The notes: generated by a model not told the origin, from the letters alone. A stretch of 15,105 nt of DNA from Pilatotrama ljubarskyi (GCA_022385805.1 MU277704.1:145993-161097), one strand, 5' to 3'; counted from the first letter of the stretch, positions 1 to 8,600 are shown. Translations and numbers: made by a program.

Positions 1-324
1 AATGGCGTGCTACGCATGTGACGCCAGACCGGACCTTCGCGCTGCCGAGCCGACTGCGAACGCACGGACCTAGCGCCGGGGGCATCTTCAGGGCAGGCTG
101 GTGCGAAGGACTTCGCTCCCCCAAATGCCTGGTCATCCACCGGGTTCTGCGCGATGGCTGCACGTCGAGCCCCTCGCGGGACTTTGCGATCCGTTGCGGA
201 GGCTGCGAAGCTGCGAAGGCCTGCGGATCTATGCGAAGAACTGCGAAGAACTGCGAAGATGAGCGAAGATGCGCGAAGGGAGCAGCTTCGGTGCTCCGCG
301 GCCTCGTGCGCGGAGTGGGGTCGC
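1..324. other. GC-rich non-coding stretch left of the truncated Gypsy element
   Basis: No convincing coding region is visible. Short open frames exist on both strands, but their translations are low-complexity, Arg/Ala/Cys-rich and match nothing I recognise. The right part holds the degenerate decamer repeat listed separately. The boundary near 324/326 is inferred from where the integrase reading frame of the Gypsy element stops making sense. Confidence 0.5.
204..278 (+). repeat. Degenerate 10-bp tandem repeat around TGCGAAG
   Basis: The heptamer TGCGAAG or a one-base variant starts at 204, 212, 232, 242, 252, 262 and 272, with a diverged unit (TGCGGAT) at 222. From 212 onward the spacing is exactly 10 bp. 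Further scattered copies occur nearby, for example GTGCGAAGGA at 101-110. This is a short decamer minisatellite; no function is implied. Confidence 0.75.
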
Positions 325-879
325 ATCAACGAGGCCATTGATCCACGGTGCATATGCGGCGACGACATGTGTGTCGACGTTCCATTGTGGGCAGAAGTCC
401 TTGACGTCCTTGTTGTCGAAGTGTTTGCCGCCGTCCGTCATGAAGGTCTCCGGTGGTATGAAGCCGTGGAAGATGTGTCGCAACGCGTCAATCGTAGTCT
501 TTGCGCTGCCTGCTGTTTTGTATTTGAAAACCCAGATATGCTGTGAGAACGTATCGAGAAAGACACCTAGCGTGTGATAACCGCCCTTTCCGTCAGGCAT
601 CAACAAGTAGTCGCCGACCATGAGTTCGAACGCCTGTCGCCTCGTGATGGGTTGCAAGAGCGAGTTGAGATGAGCGGGTCCGAAGTTTGCGCATCGCGGA
701 CAGTGTTTGATGCCACTGACAATCGACTGGTCGAGCTTGGGGCTGCAGTACTTGTCTAGCATGGCGATCTTGACGGCGTCTCGACCCCAGTGTCCGCCGG
801 TTTGGTGGATTTCTCTTGCGATCTTGACTGCTTCTTGTCTTGATATGCATTCTACACAGTTGCGACCGCGTGTGTTGAT
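325..879 (-). pseudogene. Gypsy integrase fragment, ends at the third catalytic residue
   Basis: This part of pol follows a TGA at 880-882 in the same frame as the upstream RNase H. It shows the zinc-binding HHCC module: His codons at 805-807 and 790-792, then CPRC at 691-702. The catalytic core follows with first Asp at 610-612 (motif VGDY) and second Asp at 433-435 (motif MTDGG). Exactly 35 residues after the second Asp, where a DD35E integrase has Glu, the codon at 325-327 reads GAT (Asp). Beyond it the translation becomes Arg/Pro-rich nonsense, so the element sequence probably ends within this codon. The rest of the core and the C-terminal domain are absent. It would insert element cDNA into the genome if whole; this copy cannot. 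Confidence 0.88.
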
Positions 880-1221
880 TCAACCTTTCGTGCGCCCTGA
901 TTTGCCGTCTTGAATAAAGTACTGTTTCGCTCTGTGCTGTGCGCGACGTGTGCGGCGCGAGTCGTCACCGGTGTGCAGGTCTTGCAAGGCGCGCACCACT
1001 TCAAGGAAGACCGGTTCATCTTTGAAACGCTGCAACAGATTGTCAATGTCCGAAGACTCGTTAGAGTCGAGGTTCACCTGGAAGATGTCGTTGACGAGCC
1101 CCGTGTTAGCCTCCCAATCTTCGCACACACTCCATTCACTGCCGTCTCCCGGTTGACGTTCCTTGCCTTCTTTCGCGCGACTGAGTCCGTCGGCGACCTT
1201 GTTCGCCTTCCCCGGTATATG
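880..1221 (-). pseudogene. Gypsy pol segment between RNase H and integrase, bounded by stop codons
   Basis: This is the same frame as the RNase H and integrase parts, closed by TGA at 1222-1224 upstream and TGA at 880-882 downstream. It begins with HIPGKANKVADGLSR, the conserved end of the Ty3/Gypsy RNase H and connection region (compare the PG..N..AD.LSR pattern), then continues as an acidic linker towards the integrase zinc module. That continuity shows both stops are point mutations rather than real gene ends. Confidence 0.85.
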
Positions 1222-4076
1222 TCAGACGTCGATGATCTGATGCGCGAGGATGCTGTCCTGCCATCGCGCGTGTGCTGCGACAAGGCTGTTGTTAGCTAGG
1301 ACATTTTTGAGTGCGTCGCAGTCGGTTTCCAGTTCGACTGGGAAGCCCCATATGATGTCTGAGAACTTATCTAGACCGAATTTCAGCGCAGCGAACTCTT
1401 GTATGAAGAATTTGTACTTCTCTTCGGCTTTGGACGTCCTCTTCGATGCGAAAGCAATTGGGTGTACTTTCTGTACTGTCCGTCCGTTTGGCAGGACGTC
1501 GGTGAATCGCTGTGAGAGTACTGCTCCGAAGCCATCTTGACACCCGTCAGTGGTAACGATGAATGGTGTGCCGTCAAAACGAGGGCTGCGCAGAACGGGC
1601 TCCTGAGTCAGTATGGTCTTTAGACGGATGAAAGCCTCATCTTGTTTCGGTCCCCAGCGGTCTGCGAGAAGGTGCTTCTGCATTGTACGTCTGTACGATG
1701 CTTTGCCGGGTCCCTTCGGGATGTCCAGGTCACGTAAGAGGTCTCGCAGCGGCGCTTCGATGCGTGCGTAGTCTTTGATGAGGTCGCGGAAGTAGCTTGT
1801 TAGACCTAGAAAAGACATGAGGTTGAGCGCATTCTCCGGCTTCTCCCAGTCGACGATTGCGGTGAGTTTTGCCTGGTCAGGGGTAACGCCCTTTGGGCCG
1901 ACCTTCACACCCGCAAATACGGCTTCTGTCATAAAGAACTGTGACTTAGCTGGTGACAGAGAAATCCCGGTCTTGCGAACGGTGGTGAAGATACGCCTCA
2001 ATTTTGCAAGGAGTTCATCGAAGTCGTCCCCGGCCGTTCCTCCGTCATCGACGAGGAGTTCCATGGTTCCATCGCGCAGGAGTTCGTGTAGTTGTGTTGC
2101 TGTCATGTGTGCAAACGTTGACGGCGCGCCTGTTAGACCGAATGGCATTTTGACGCATTGAAAATAGCCCTGCCCTTCGATGTAGAAGCAGGTGTATGGG
2201 CGAGATTCTTCTGCAACGGTGACCGCATAGAAGCCTGATGCAAAGTCAAACGTACATACCCAGCGATGCCCGCTAAGGCATTGTTGTTTCGCTCGTATGT
2301 CACCTTGCGGCATCGGCGCGACCTCGGTTACCCGGTTGATCTCTGTGAAGTTCTGGCAGATTCTCCACTTGCGCTCGATGACCGATGGTTTGGGTCGTAC
2401 CGTGTCCGGTTCACATGGGGGTATGTTGAAGGACTTTGGTAGTCCCGCTGCGTCGCACTGTTCATTGACGCGTTGCTGGAGCTCTGTTAACGTCAGTCCG
2501 GGTCCTTCATGTACCTTGTGCGCGAGCGTGATGGGTGCAACACATTTGACCTTGCTGGGTTCGCACGGTTCGATCACTCCGGCCTCGAGCAACTCGTCAA
2601 TTTTCTTGTAGACGAACTCGCGTTGGGGTGGTGTGAGCAGTCGTTGGTTGACTCTACGAGGGAATGTCGCAGTATCTGGAACATTAAGCTTGTGTATCGC
2701 ACCTGGTACTGGGAGCACTTCCTTAACAGATAGTGCGAAGCAGTCAGCGAACTCGGCGATGAGGTCGCGTACGATTGCGCGTTGTTTGTCCGTGAGATCT
2801 GGTCCAATGCTGATAGCGTCCACGATTGCTTTCACTCGCTCTGGTTTGAACGGATCTGTTGCTCTGGTGAAGATGTTGTCAGTGTCGTCTGCATCTGCAA
2901 CGAGGAAGATGGAGTCATCTAAGTTCTCAGACGCGTAGTCGACTGTGTCGTCTTCTGCGTTGTCGCCTTCGTCGACGTCTTCTCGAATTACGGTCGTTGT
3001 CTGTGCAGGAAATCTTGTCATCATCCGCTTCAGTGCGCGTCTTCGCCTTGCGATCCATACTGCCGGTTTGACGATGATGCGCTTGATCTTCGTTTCCTTC
3101 GCCATGAAGTTGTCTGGTTGAGCCGTCGTCCCATGTTGCTTCGTCGCGTCGGCCATACGTCGAACTGCGGGGTCCTCATCATGTTCTCCTGTATCAATGA
3201 TGAATGAAAACTCAGCTGGCGTCAGGTTCACTGTGCGAATGGTCGTGTGCGACTCGTCATCTGGTGCGTCTTCGACTGTTGTCCGGTACGTTTGCTTCTT
3301 TGTTTTCTCCGTTGTTACGCCTGTTTCTGTGCAAACGTCAGCTGTATCGTGTCGTTCTGCCACATTCGTAAGAATAGATGGGTCATGTCGTGTGCCTGTG
3401 TCTAGGACGAGGTACATCTTATCGTCCACGGTAGGATTGCGCCCAACACCGACGTTCCCGTACTGATTGTGCAGTACAGAGGTGAAGTGTGTATTCTCCA
3501 TGCGTATTATGTCGCTCACGTAGTCATGCGTGGCCCGTAAGGCTTCTAACATTGGTTTGCCAACGAGGAAGGACCATGCGCCTTGGCTAGGAAATATCTC
3601 GAATGTGTTGGTGACTTTCACATCCCCAAATCGGAAAGTTCCCGTCCATCTGCCTGTCGACATGATTGTCGCTCCATTGGCCATGTGTAACCTCCGTTCG
3701 GATGGTGTGTAGGGTGGTAATCTGTGCCCGACCCGATCCCACAGGTCACGGTCCATGACACTCACCATTGCGCCATTGTCGACCAACCCCTTGATTCTGA
3801 CTATCTCGCCTGTGTTTTCATTATGTATCTCAAATCTGAGCATGAACGGTCGAGCCTCGTACTGTTCCAGCCCATCATTTCCACCAACCGAATAGAGGAA
3901 TGTGTGCTCATATTTCTGACACTGCTGTACATGACCGACAGTGTCCGTCCGTGTAAGACTAGGTCTAATGGAAGATGACGATTCAGAAACAATCGGGCTC
4001 AACGTGTCCGTGTCCCTGAGAGGGCGAGCTTTCCACTCGGGGACTTCTACACTATGCTGTTCGGAGCAATGTCCAT

Positions 4077-4083
4077 GGACCGC
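4077..4083 (-). promoter_or_regulatory. 3' arm of the split frameshift hairpin
   Basis: On the minus strand this reads GCGGTCC, the exact complement of GGACCGC at 4830-4836. The two arms flanked a short loop before the solo LTR separated them. See the frameshift-site entry. Confidence 0.6.
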
Positions 4084-4090
4084 ATGCTGC

Positions 4091-4095
4091 TCCTC
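4091..4095. repeat. Target-site duplication TCCTC, left copy
   Basis: TCCTC at 4091-4095 is repeated exactly at 4818-4822, bracketing the 722-bp LTR. Removing the LTR and one copy rejoins gag and pol in the -1 relation. Confidence 0.9.
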
Positions 4096-4817
4096 TGTTA
4101 GATACCGTGCGGGAGTAAGACCGGAACTCGGAGGCCGGAAGACGGAAGGCCGATATCGGACCGGAAGGGTCCGATCGGAAACCGGTCGGAGTACACACGG
4201 TACTGGGGGTATGGAGAGGACTCGCGAAACTATTAGTAACGCGCTTCGAGAGTCGACGGAGTCCTCTAATTTACGGAGGAATGTACTATTATGTAATCGG
4301 ACCGCAAGCGGACCGATGTCGGAGGCCGGTCGGAGACCGGCGGTAGAAGTCGAAGTGTCGAACTGCTGGTTTACCAGAGGACAAGTCACGAAGAACTTAT
4401 CTTAGTAGTGTCGGAGGTCGGAGTGTGATTGGAACGGAATCGGAATTGAATCGGACCGGAGATCGGAGGACGGAATGTTATTCCGGAGGATCAACAAATG
4501 GGTAAGGGACGGAGGACCGAAGAGTTGTACCAGCAGATCAAGTGGTTAACGAGATATCTGAACTAAAGAGCTACCCTATAGAATCCGAAGCTTATATAGT
4601 AAGTAGTAAGTAAGGTTCGGGTTTGTAAGGAGTAACTGCGGAGAGGAGATTGGGCCGGCATCGGATGGAGCTAAGGCCGGGATCGCGTGGAGTAAGGGGC
4701 CGGGTTAGTCTCATCGCCGATGATGACGGACGAGTATCGGAGCGAGCCTCGGAGTCCGATCGGACCGATCGGGTTCCGAAGGGCGCCGGACCGGAAGGGT
4801 CCGCACGGGCGCTAACA
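4096..4817 (-). mobile_element. Solo LTR (family 1), inserted between gag and pol
   Basis: The 722-bp unit begins TGTTAG and ends CTAACA. It is flanked by perfect 5-bp direct repeats TCCTC at 4091-4095 and 4818-4822, the duplication expected of an LTR retrotransposon. Orientation is minus, because a TATA box reads TATATAAG on that strand at 4591-4598, 219 bp from the LTR start. It is very rich in CGGA/TCCG words. A close relative is at 8601-9319 and a fragment at 12658-12833. No internal sequence of its parent element is in the window, so it is a solo LTR left by recombination. On the sense strand its 4590-4096 part contains no ATG. Confidence 0.93.
4591..4598 (-). promoter_or_regulatory. TATA box of the solo LTR at 4096-4817
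   Basis: TATATAAG on the minus strand, preceded by an AT-rich run. It points towards the pol open frame, so the LTR promoter is in sense orientation to pol. The relative at 8601-9319 has the weaker form CATATAAG at 9095-9102. Confidence 0.65.
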
Positions 4818-4829
4818 TCCTCGTCGCAG

Positions 4830-4849
4830 GCGGTCCCTACACATTTCCC
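4830..4849 (-). promoter_or_regulatory. -1 ribosomal frameshift site at the gag-pol junction (broken by LTR)
   Basis: On the minus strand the gag frame ends CAG GGA AAT GTG TAG. The heptamer GGGAAAT (4849-4843) has the exact X XXY YYZ form in the gag frame. Six bases later (GTGTAG) the arm GGACCGC (4836-4830) starts. Its perfect complement GCGGTCC is at 4083-4077. In the uninterrupted element these arms, plus an inner CTGC/GCAG pair, would close an 8-nt loop with a 3-nt bulge. A -1 slip here reads straight into the pol frame. The spacing and design match known retroviral and retrotransposon -1 signals. In this copy the LTR separates the arms by over 700 bases. Confidence 0.75.
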
Positions 4850-6663
4850 TGATCTTCAGCTTGTCCGTATTGGACATTCGTGGACGGGCTCTGCCATCCG
4901 CCATACGTGCCCGGGTACGCGTGTCCCGGCGGGTATGGGTATGGCATGGCGGGATAGGGTTGCGGCGGCGGGCTGTCGCTGCTGACGAACTGTACGCCTG
5001 CGGGTGCGAACTGTTGTCCCGGCCTGTTCGTCGCGCGTATATGACCCACAATCGCTCGCCATCTGGATTCGAGCTTTGGGACTGGTGGGCTCGCGCACGC
5101 CGACCCGATGTGTCGTGGCATTCCGCATGTGTAGCACTCTCTGCGCGCTACGGGTAATGTGCCTGGCGTAAGCAGGTACGGTCGCTCTTCGTCCGGCTCT
5201 AAGCCCGGGTGAGCTCGGTGCCAGTCTTCCACCTGCGCAGTGTATTTCGCCCTGCCCTCGTCTGTGAGCGGCGGCGGCGGGAGCGCATTTTTTGTCAGCA
5301 CCTCTAAGCGCTGTTGCGGCGGACGCTCTGGCCTCCGTACGGCGGCAGGTTGTGCGGGGGGCATGCGCGGCAGAAGCGTCGGTGACGGGGCAGCCCAGCC
5401 GGGATATGGGGGATACAGATAGATTGGTGGGTGCGAGCTCACCGGGTATGTGGTCCTGATCGCCAGAGCGTTCATCTGCTGCGCGAGGTCATCGACGGAC
5501 GTCGTTGTCTTCGGGAGGGGATTCTTGTTGGCGATTGCGCTGGAAGCGGCATGCTTGCCTTCGACAGATGCGACGCGTTCTTCGAGTGCCTTCTGTTTCG
5601 CTGCATCTTCTACGGTGTCGTTGACCAGCTCTCTGAGCTTTGACGTGTCGACGTTTTGACATGCTTCCAGTAGCGCCTTCCACGACGTCGCCTTGGGGAG
5701 CTGGTTGCAAAGCGGTCGGGGTAGACGCGCACGGACCTGTTCGGCGAGGCTGTCCGAGTACCCTTCGGCGCGTGCTTGCGAGTGGAGGATGCGCGCCCAC
5801 TGGATGTGGCACGGTACGGGGCGGCTATTCGGGGGGTTGTCGAACTTGAGCAAGTCCTCGAGCTTTGGCATCGTTTGGCAGATGTATTCCAGTGCTTCGG
5901 CGTCGGACAGTGGCGGTGCGGCTTCTTGGTACCATTCGTCGACGAAGGCGTCGGATAGCTTTTTCCAGTCGGTGCGTACGTCGTCCGGTAGTCCCTCGAA
6001 CCACGTCTCCGCCGCGGAGCCTGCCGCTAACAGCAACTCGAAGCACTTACACTTCTCGCTATCCTTCATGCCCCGCAAGTAGGCTCGTGCGTCTTTCCAA
6101 AACTGCTTCGGGCTCTCTCCCGCCGGGTCGCCAGAGAAAATTGGTCGCGGGATCCCTCACATCGCGCTATCGGATGTTGTAGTAGCCATCGCGATCGTGT
6201 CTCGTCGCGCCCTTGCTGTGCTGGTTTCGTCTTCTCGCCCGGTCTCCTCGGCGTCTTGCTGGTCGGCTTCTGCGATAGGACGGGTGTGGGTAGATACCGG
6301 CGGTGTAGGCAGGACGAAGGATTCGTCGAGGGTAGTGATGGTGTCGATGTCTGGTGACGTGACGTTGTTCTGCGCGTAGAAGTACTTCCCCGGTACAGTT
6401 TGCTGTAGATGGTCCGATGAGTCTGATGTTTTACTGTCGCACCGATTCGGCGTGGCTCCCTCGCTTTCGGTGCCGATGAACGGCGACGAGCACGATGATG
6501 GTGTCAGTACTGCGCTGACAGATACGGAAAAGTCGGACGAGTCGGCTTCTGGTGCGTCGATGACTTCTGCGTATTGTGGGCTGTCCAGTTTGCTTTTTGT
6601 GCTGATGAATCGTCTGGTGTCGGGGTTGCGCAGGATCGTCTTAGATTTCCGTTTTGAAGCCAG
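4837..6663 (-). pseudogene. Gypsy gag (capsid and nucleocapsid)
   Basis: Gag forms the particle that packages the element RNA. The frame ends at TAG 4837-4839. Near the C-terminus is a CCHC zinc knuckle (CYTCGMPRHIGSAC, 5095-5136), followed by a Pro/Tyr-rich tail. The central part resembles the Retrotrans_gag capsid domain (from about 6115, containing FWKDARAYLRG and ETWFEGLP). An in-frame TGA at 6157-6159 breaks the gene. The frame stays open upstream to a TAG at 6685-6687, and the only ATG there is at 6187-6189. The basic segment starting at CTG 6661-6663 (ASKRKSKT) looks like a natural N-terminus whose ATG was lost, but that is an inference. After the TGA the first ATG is at 6067-6069. About 608 codons if started at 6663. 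Confidence 0.9.
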
Positions 6664-6718
6664 AGTGCCAGAGTATTGCTGGGTCTACCAAGAACCAGAT
6701 GGAAATAAGTGGGTCGCA

Positions 6719-6735
6719 CCGCACTGTCGTCACCA
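6719..6735 (-). promoter_or_regulatory. Candidate primer-binding site of the Gypsy element
   Basis: On the minus strand, just inside the 5' LTR, the sequence begins TGGTGACGACAGTGCGG. Primer-binding sites start with TGG, which pairs with tRNA CCA ends, and lie a few bases after the LTR. I cannot name the tRNA, and the exact LTR end is uncertain, so this is a placement by position only. Confidence 0.35.
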
Positions 6736-6737
6736 GA

Positions 6738-7819
6738 TGGAGTAGTCTGTCTGTAGACACTCTGTATGTGCACGATACGACCTCAGCACGATGAGTTGAG
6801 TCAAGCCCAGAGAATCCAGTCCATCCGTGACCTCCGCTGTCGCCGTCCTGAAGTCTGTGTACATGAGCGTCTCCTCCCGTCCTCCTCCTGCTGACTAAGC
6901 CTCTCCCATCCCTTCCGGCGCCTCTGTCCCTCTCCTCCTCCTGTCCCACCTCCCGAGTCCCCTACTCCAACGGGTTTGGGGGGGAATTTACAGGAGTGGA
7001 TTGGGGAAAACCAAGAAGTGGAGCTCTGGGAAGCCAGGATGGCCTGGCCATCGGAGTTCTGACATTTGACTCGGCTAGGGGGGATTGGGTGGAAACATCG
7101 AGGAGTGGACGTGAACCCGCAGGACGAGTAGGGGTGGATGGGTCCCCAGTGGAGACCGAGATGTGGCGTGCGGAGAATGCTGGCCACACACCTTCAGGTT
7201 CTGTGGACATGACGAGACCCTCAGTGTGAGTTTGGATACACTGTTAGGACGCGTGCCGTAGGTGGGGGACAGAGCGGGGACAGGGAAACCAGAGGAGTTC
7301 TGAGGAGTCCTGGCTACGATACGAGGGGGTGGGGACTTTGGTGAAATAACCAGTAATGCCCAGAGCAGCCTCGTCTAGTGTCCCTATTTACTGAAGTACA
7401 CCGACAAAGTTTCAGGAGCTTGAAGGAGTTCCAAGATGAGAGTGGCAGGAGGGAAGGATGGATGGATTGGCAGGAGGTCAGTACAGGGGTAGCGCGCGGA
7501 GTAAGCAGAGGAAGTAGCAGAGAGTAACAAGGTATCCACACTGAGGCAAAGGCTACTACCAGTGCACTATTTATACTAAGTAGCCCCGACAAATAAGGAA
7601 GGGCCTTACACCATAGGCATCAGACTTCCGGCAACTCCGAGGCTCAATGATGCAAGACAAGGAAAAGGGATAAACTAATGAGAAGAGATATGATGTCAAC
7701 GGAGAGGGGACTTGAAGAATACTAAATGAGGAAAGTGCGGACATCCGAGGAAGTCCCATCCGGAATTCCTATTGGAGTTCCGGCGGAGGTCACACCCTCT
7801 GGTGGCACAGGATGTGACA
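6738..7819 (-). mobile_element. 5' LTR of the Gypsy element
   Basis: About 1.07 kb, reading on the minus strand from TGTCACATCC at 7819 to a CA end near 6738 (an alternative ACA end is at 6748). The position directly upstream of gag, the TG...CA form and a good TATA box 244 bp in support the call. There is no second copy in the window, so the ends cannot be confirmed by alignment and no target duplication can be tested. A long pyrimidine-rich run on the plus strand lies at about 6865-6970. Several short open frames inside look spurious. Confidence 0.65.
7567..7575 (-). promoter_or_regulatory. TATA box in the Gypsy 5' LTR
   Basis: TATAAATAG on the minus strand matches the TATA consensus and points towards gag. 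Its distance from the LTR start (about 244 bp) is like that of the other LTR TATA boxes in the window (219 and 320 bp). Confidence 0.65.
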
Positions 7820-7897
7820 CAATTCACCTGTTAGCTTTACAATGTCATGTCATGTAGCAATGGACACGCAGGTTATCTAGAATGTTCACGCACCCAT
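7820..7897. other. Short spacer between Gypsy 5' LTR and solo LTR
   Basis: 78 bp of apparently unique flanking DNA, the left part of which is the target side of the Gypsy insertion. It contains a small TCATG direct repeat. Nothing else seen. Confidence 0.5.
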
Positions 7898-8136
7898 TGT
7901 TACATTCTGTGCACCCACCTTCTTCTTCGGTTTAACTCCGCATTTTCCGGACTTAACTCCGCCCATCAACTCCGCATTTTCCGGACCTAATTCCGGACTT
8001 ATTTCCCCATTCTGACTTCACTAATTCTTCCCATACTTGTACTCCGCATTTTCGGACTACAACTCTGCTTTTCCAGACTACAACTCCGCATTTTCTCCGA
8101 AGTTCAGTCTTATGTCTCAGATTGTGCCATTCCTTC

Positions 8137-8208
8137 ACAATAGGCTTATTGTCTTCATCCCGGAACCGCTCTTCCATCCTTCTCCTTATTGTTTGTGTTC
8201 ACAATAAG
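8137..8208 (+). promoter_or_regulatory. Two palindromic ACAATA/TATTGT sites upstream of TATA
   Basis: ACAATAGGCTTATTGT at 8137-8152 is a near-perfect palindrome. CTTATTGT (8185-8192) and ACAATAAG (8201-8208) form a second inverted pair with an 8-base loop. Both are kept in the relative LTR at 12183-12198 and 12231-12254. Their position just before the TATA box suggests activator or repressor sites in U3. The ACAAT/ATTGT core resembles HMG-box protein targets, which is only a suggestion. Confidence 0.5.
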
Positions 8209-8217
8209 GCTTACTTC

Positions 8218-8225
8218 TATATATA
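8218..8225 (+). promoter_or_regulatory. TATA box of LTR family 2, copy A
   Basis: TATATATA followed by CCGAGCTGG, identical in context to the box at 12264-12271 in copy B. Confidence 0.65.
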
Positions 8226-8341
8226 CCGAGCTGGTATGTCATAGCTACTCAGTCTGGATACTTGTTGTACTTCTTGTCATTGCCGTGACCCTGCAATCAA
8301 CTTGTGTCTTATCCTCAATTCTGCTCCTTGTCTCCAAGTCC

Positions 8342-8407
8342 GCTCCAACTCCGGACGTACTCTGCTCCAACTCCAGATGTACTCTGCTCCAACTCCGGAC
8401 GTACTCC
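8342..8407 (+). repeat. 22-bp tandem repeat, three units, in LTR family 2
   Basis: Units at 8342-8363, 8364-8385 and 8386-8407, each starting GCTCCAACTCC and ending GTACTC plus one base. They lie downstream of the TATA box, so probably in the transcribed part of the LTR. Copy B has four such units of 22-23 bp at 12388-12478. Confidence 0.8.
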
Positions 8408-8600
8408 ACCCCCATCCTTTAGTCTGGAAATCGAGGACACCCCAGAAGGTTCTCAGGCACGTTGCTAATAGCTTCATAGAAGTTCTCACCCTTGCTGTGC
8501 CTCCGTCCGGACGTTCTCAACTCTGAAGTCCGCATTTTTGAAGTCCGCACCTCCAACTCCGGACTTAACGCCAGCACGTCCCTAACACCCATATGGCCTC

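Larger units (their letters stand above)
1222..4095 (-). pseudogene. Gypsy pol: protease, reverse transcriptase, RNase H
   Basis: The open frame runs on the minus strand from within the inserted LTR (about 4389) to a TGA at 1222-1224. Counted from 4389, residues 1-98 are LTR-derived and element sequence starts at 99. A retropepsin-like domain has Asp-Asn-Gly at 204-206 (LVDNGAM). Reverse transcriptase shows its first catalytic Asp at 715 (FDFASGF), then MPFGLTGAPSTF, then the VDD pair at 781-782. RNase H shows Asp948, Glu998 and Asp1023. The three RT carboxylates and three RNase H residues are present, so these domains look undamaged. The natural product would be a gag-pol polyprotein cleaved by its own protease. 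The TGA probably came from a CGA codon. There is no ATG in this frame before 3843, so the frame is not a normal gene now. Confidence 0.93.
326..7819 (-). mobile_element. Ty3/Gypsy LTR retrotransposon, 3'-truncated, with a nested solo LTR
   Basis: On the minus strand the order is 5' LTR, gag, protease, reverse transcriptase, RNase H, integrase, which is the Ty3/Gypsy order. The element is dead. It lacks its 3' end (integrase C-terminus, polypurine tract, 3' LTR), has premature TGA codons at 6157-6159, 1222-1224 and 880-882, and is split by a foreign solo LTR at 4096-4817. Without that LTR, gag and pol are in a -1 frame relation with a frameshift signal between them. No target duplication can be checked for the element because its 3' end is missing. 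The left boundary rests on loss of integrase similarity; the right boundary rests on a TG...CA-type LTR end. Confidence 0.9.
7898..8587 (+). mobile_element. Solo LTR (family 2), copy A
   Basis: 690 bp, from TGTTACAT to CTAACA, flanked by perfect 5-bp duplications CCCAT at 7893-7897 and 8588-8592. Orientation is plus, from a TATATATA box at 8218-8225. The first 200 bp contain degenerate repeats of CTCCGCATTTTCCGGAC-like units. Upstream of the TATA box are palindromic ACAATAAG sites, and downstream are three 22-bp tandem units. A longer relative is at 11901-12657. No internal retrotransposon sequence accompanies it. Confidence 0.93.

Noticed and set aside
203..278. CRISPR-like array
   Set aside because: The decamer units are contiguous and degenerate, with no spacers; it is a short tandem repeat in a eukaryotic sequence.
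4096..4389. The LTR part of the pol open frame as a real N-terminal domain
   Set aside because: It is LTR sequence in the sense direction with no ATG. The natural pol start lies in the gag overlap.
6801..7759. Several open frames inside the Gypsy LTR
   Set aside because: Low-complexity Ser/Pro/Arg-rich translations in a region that reads as LTR with a TATA box.
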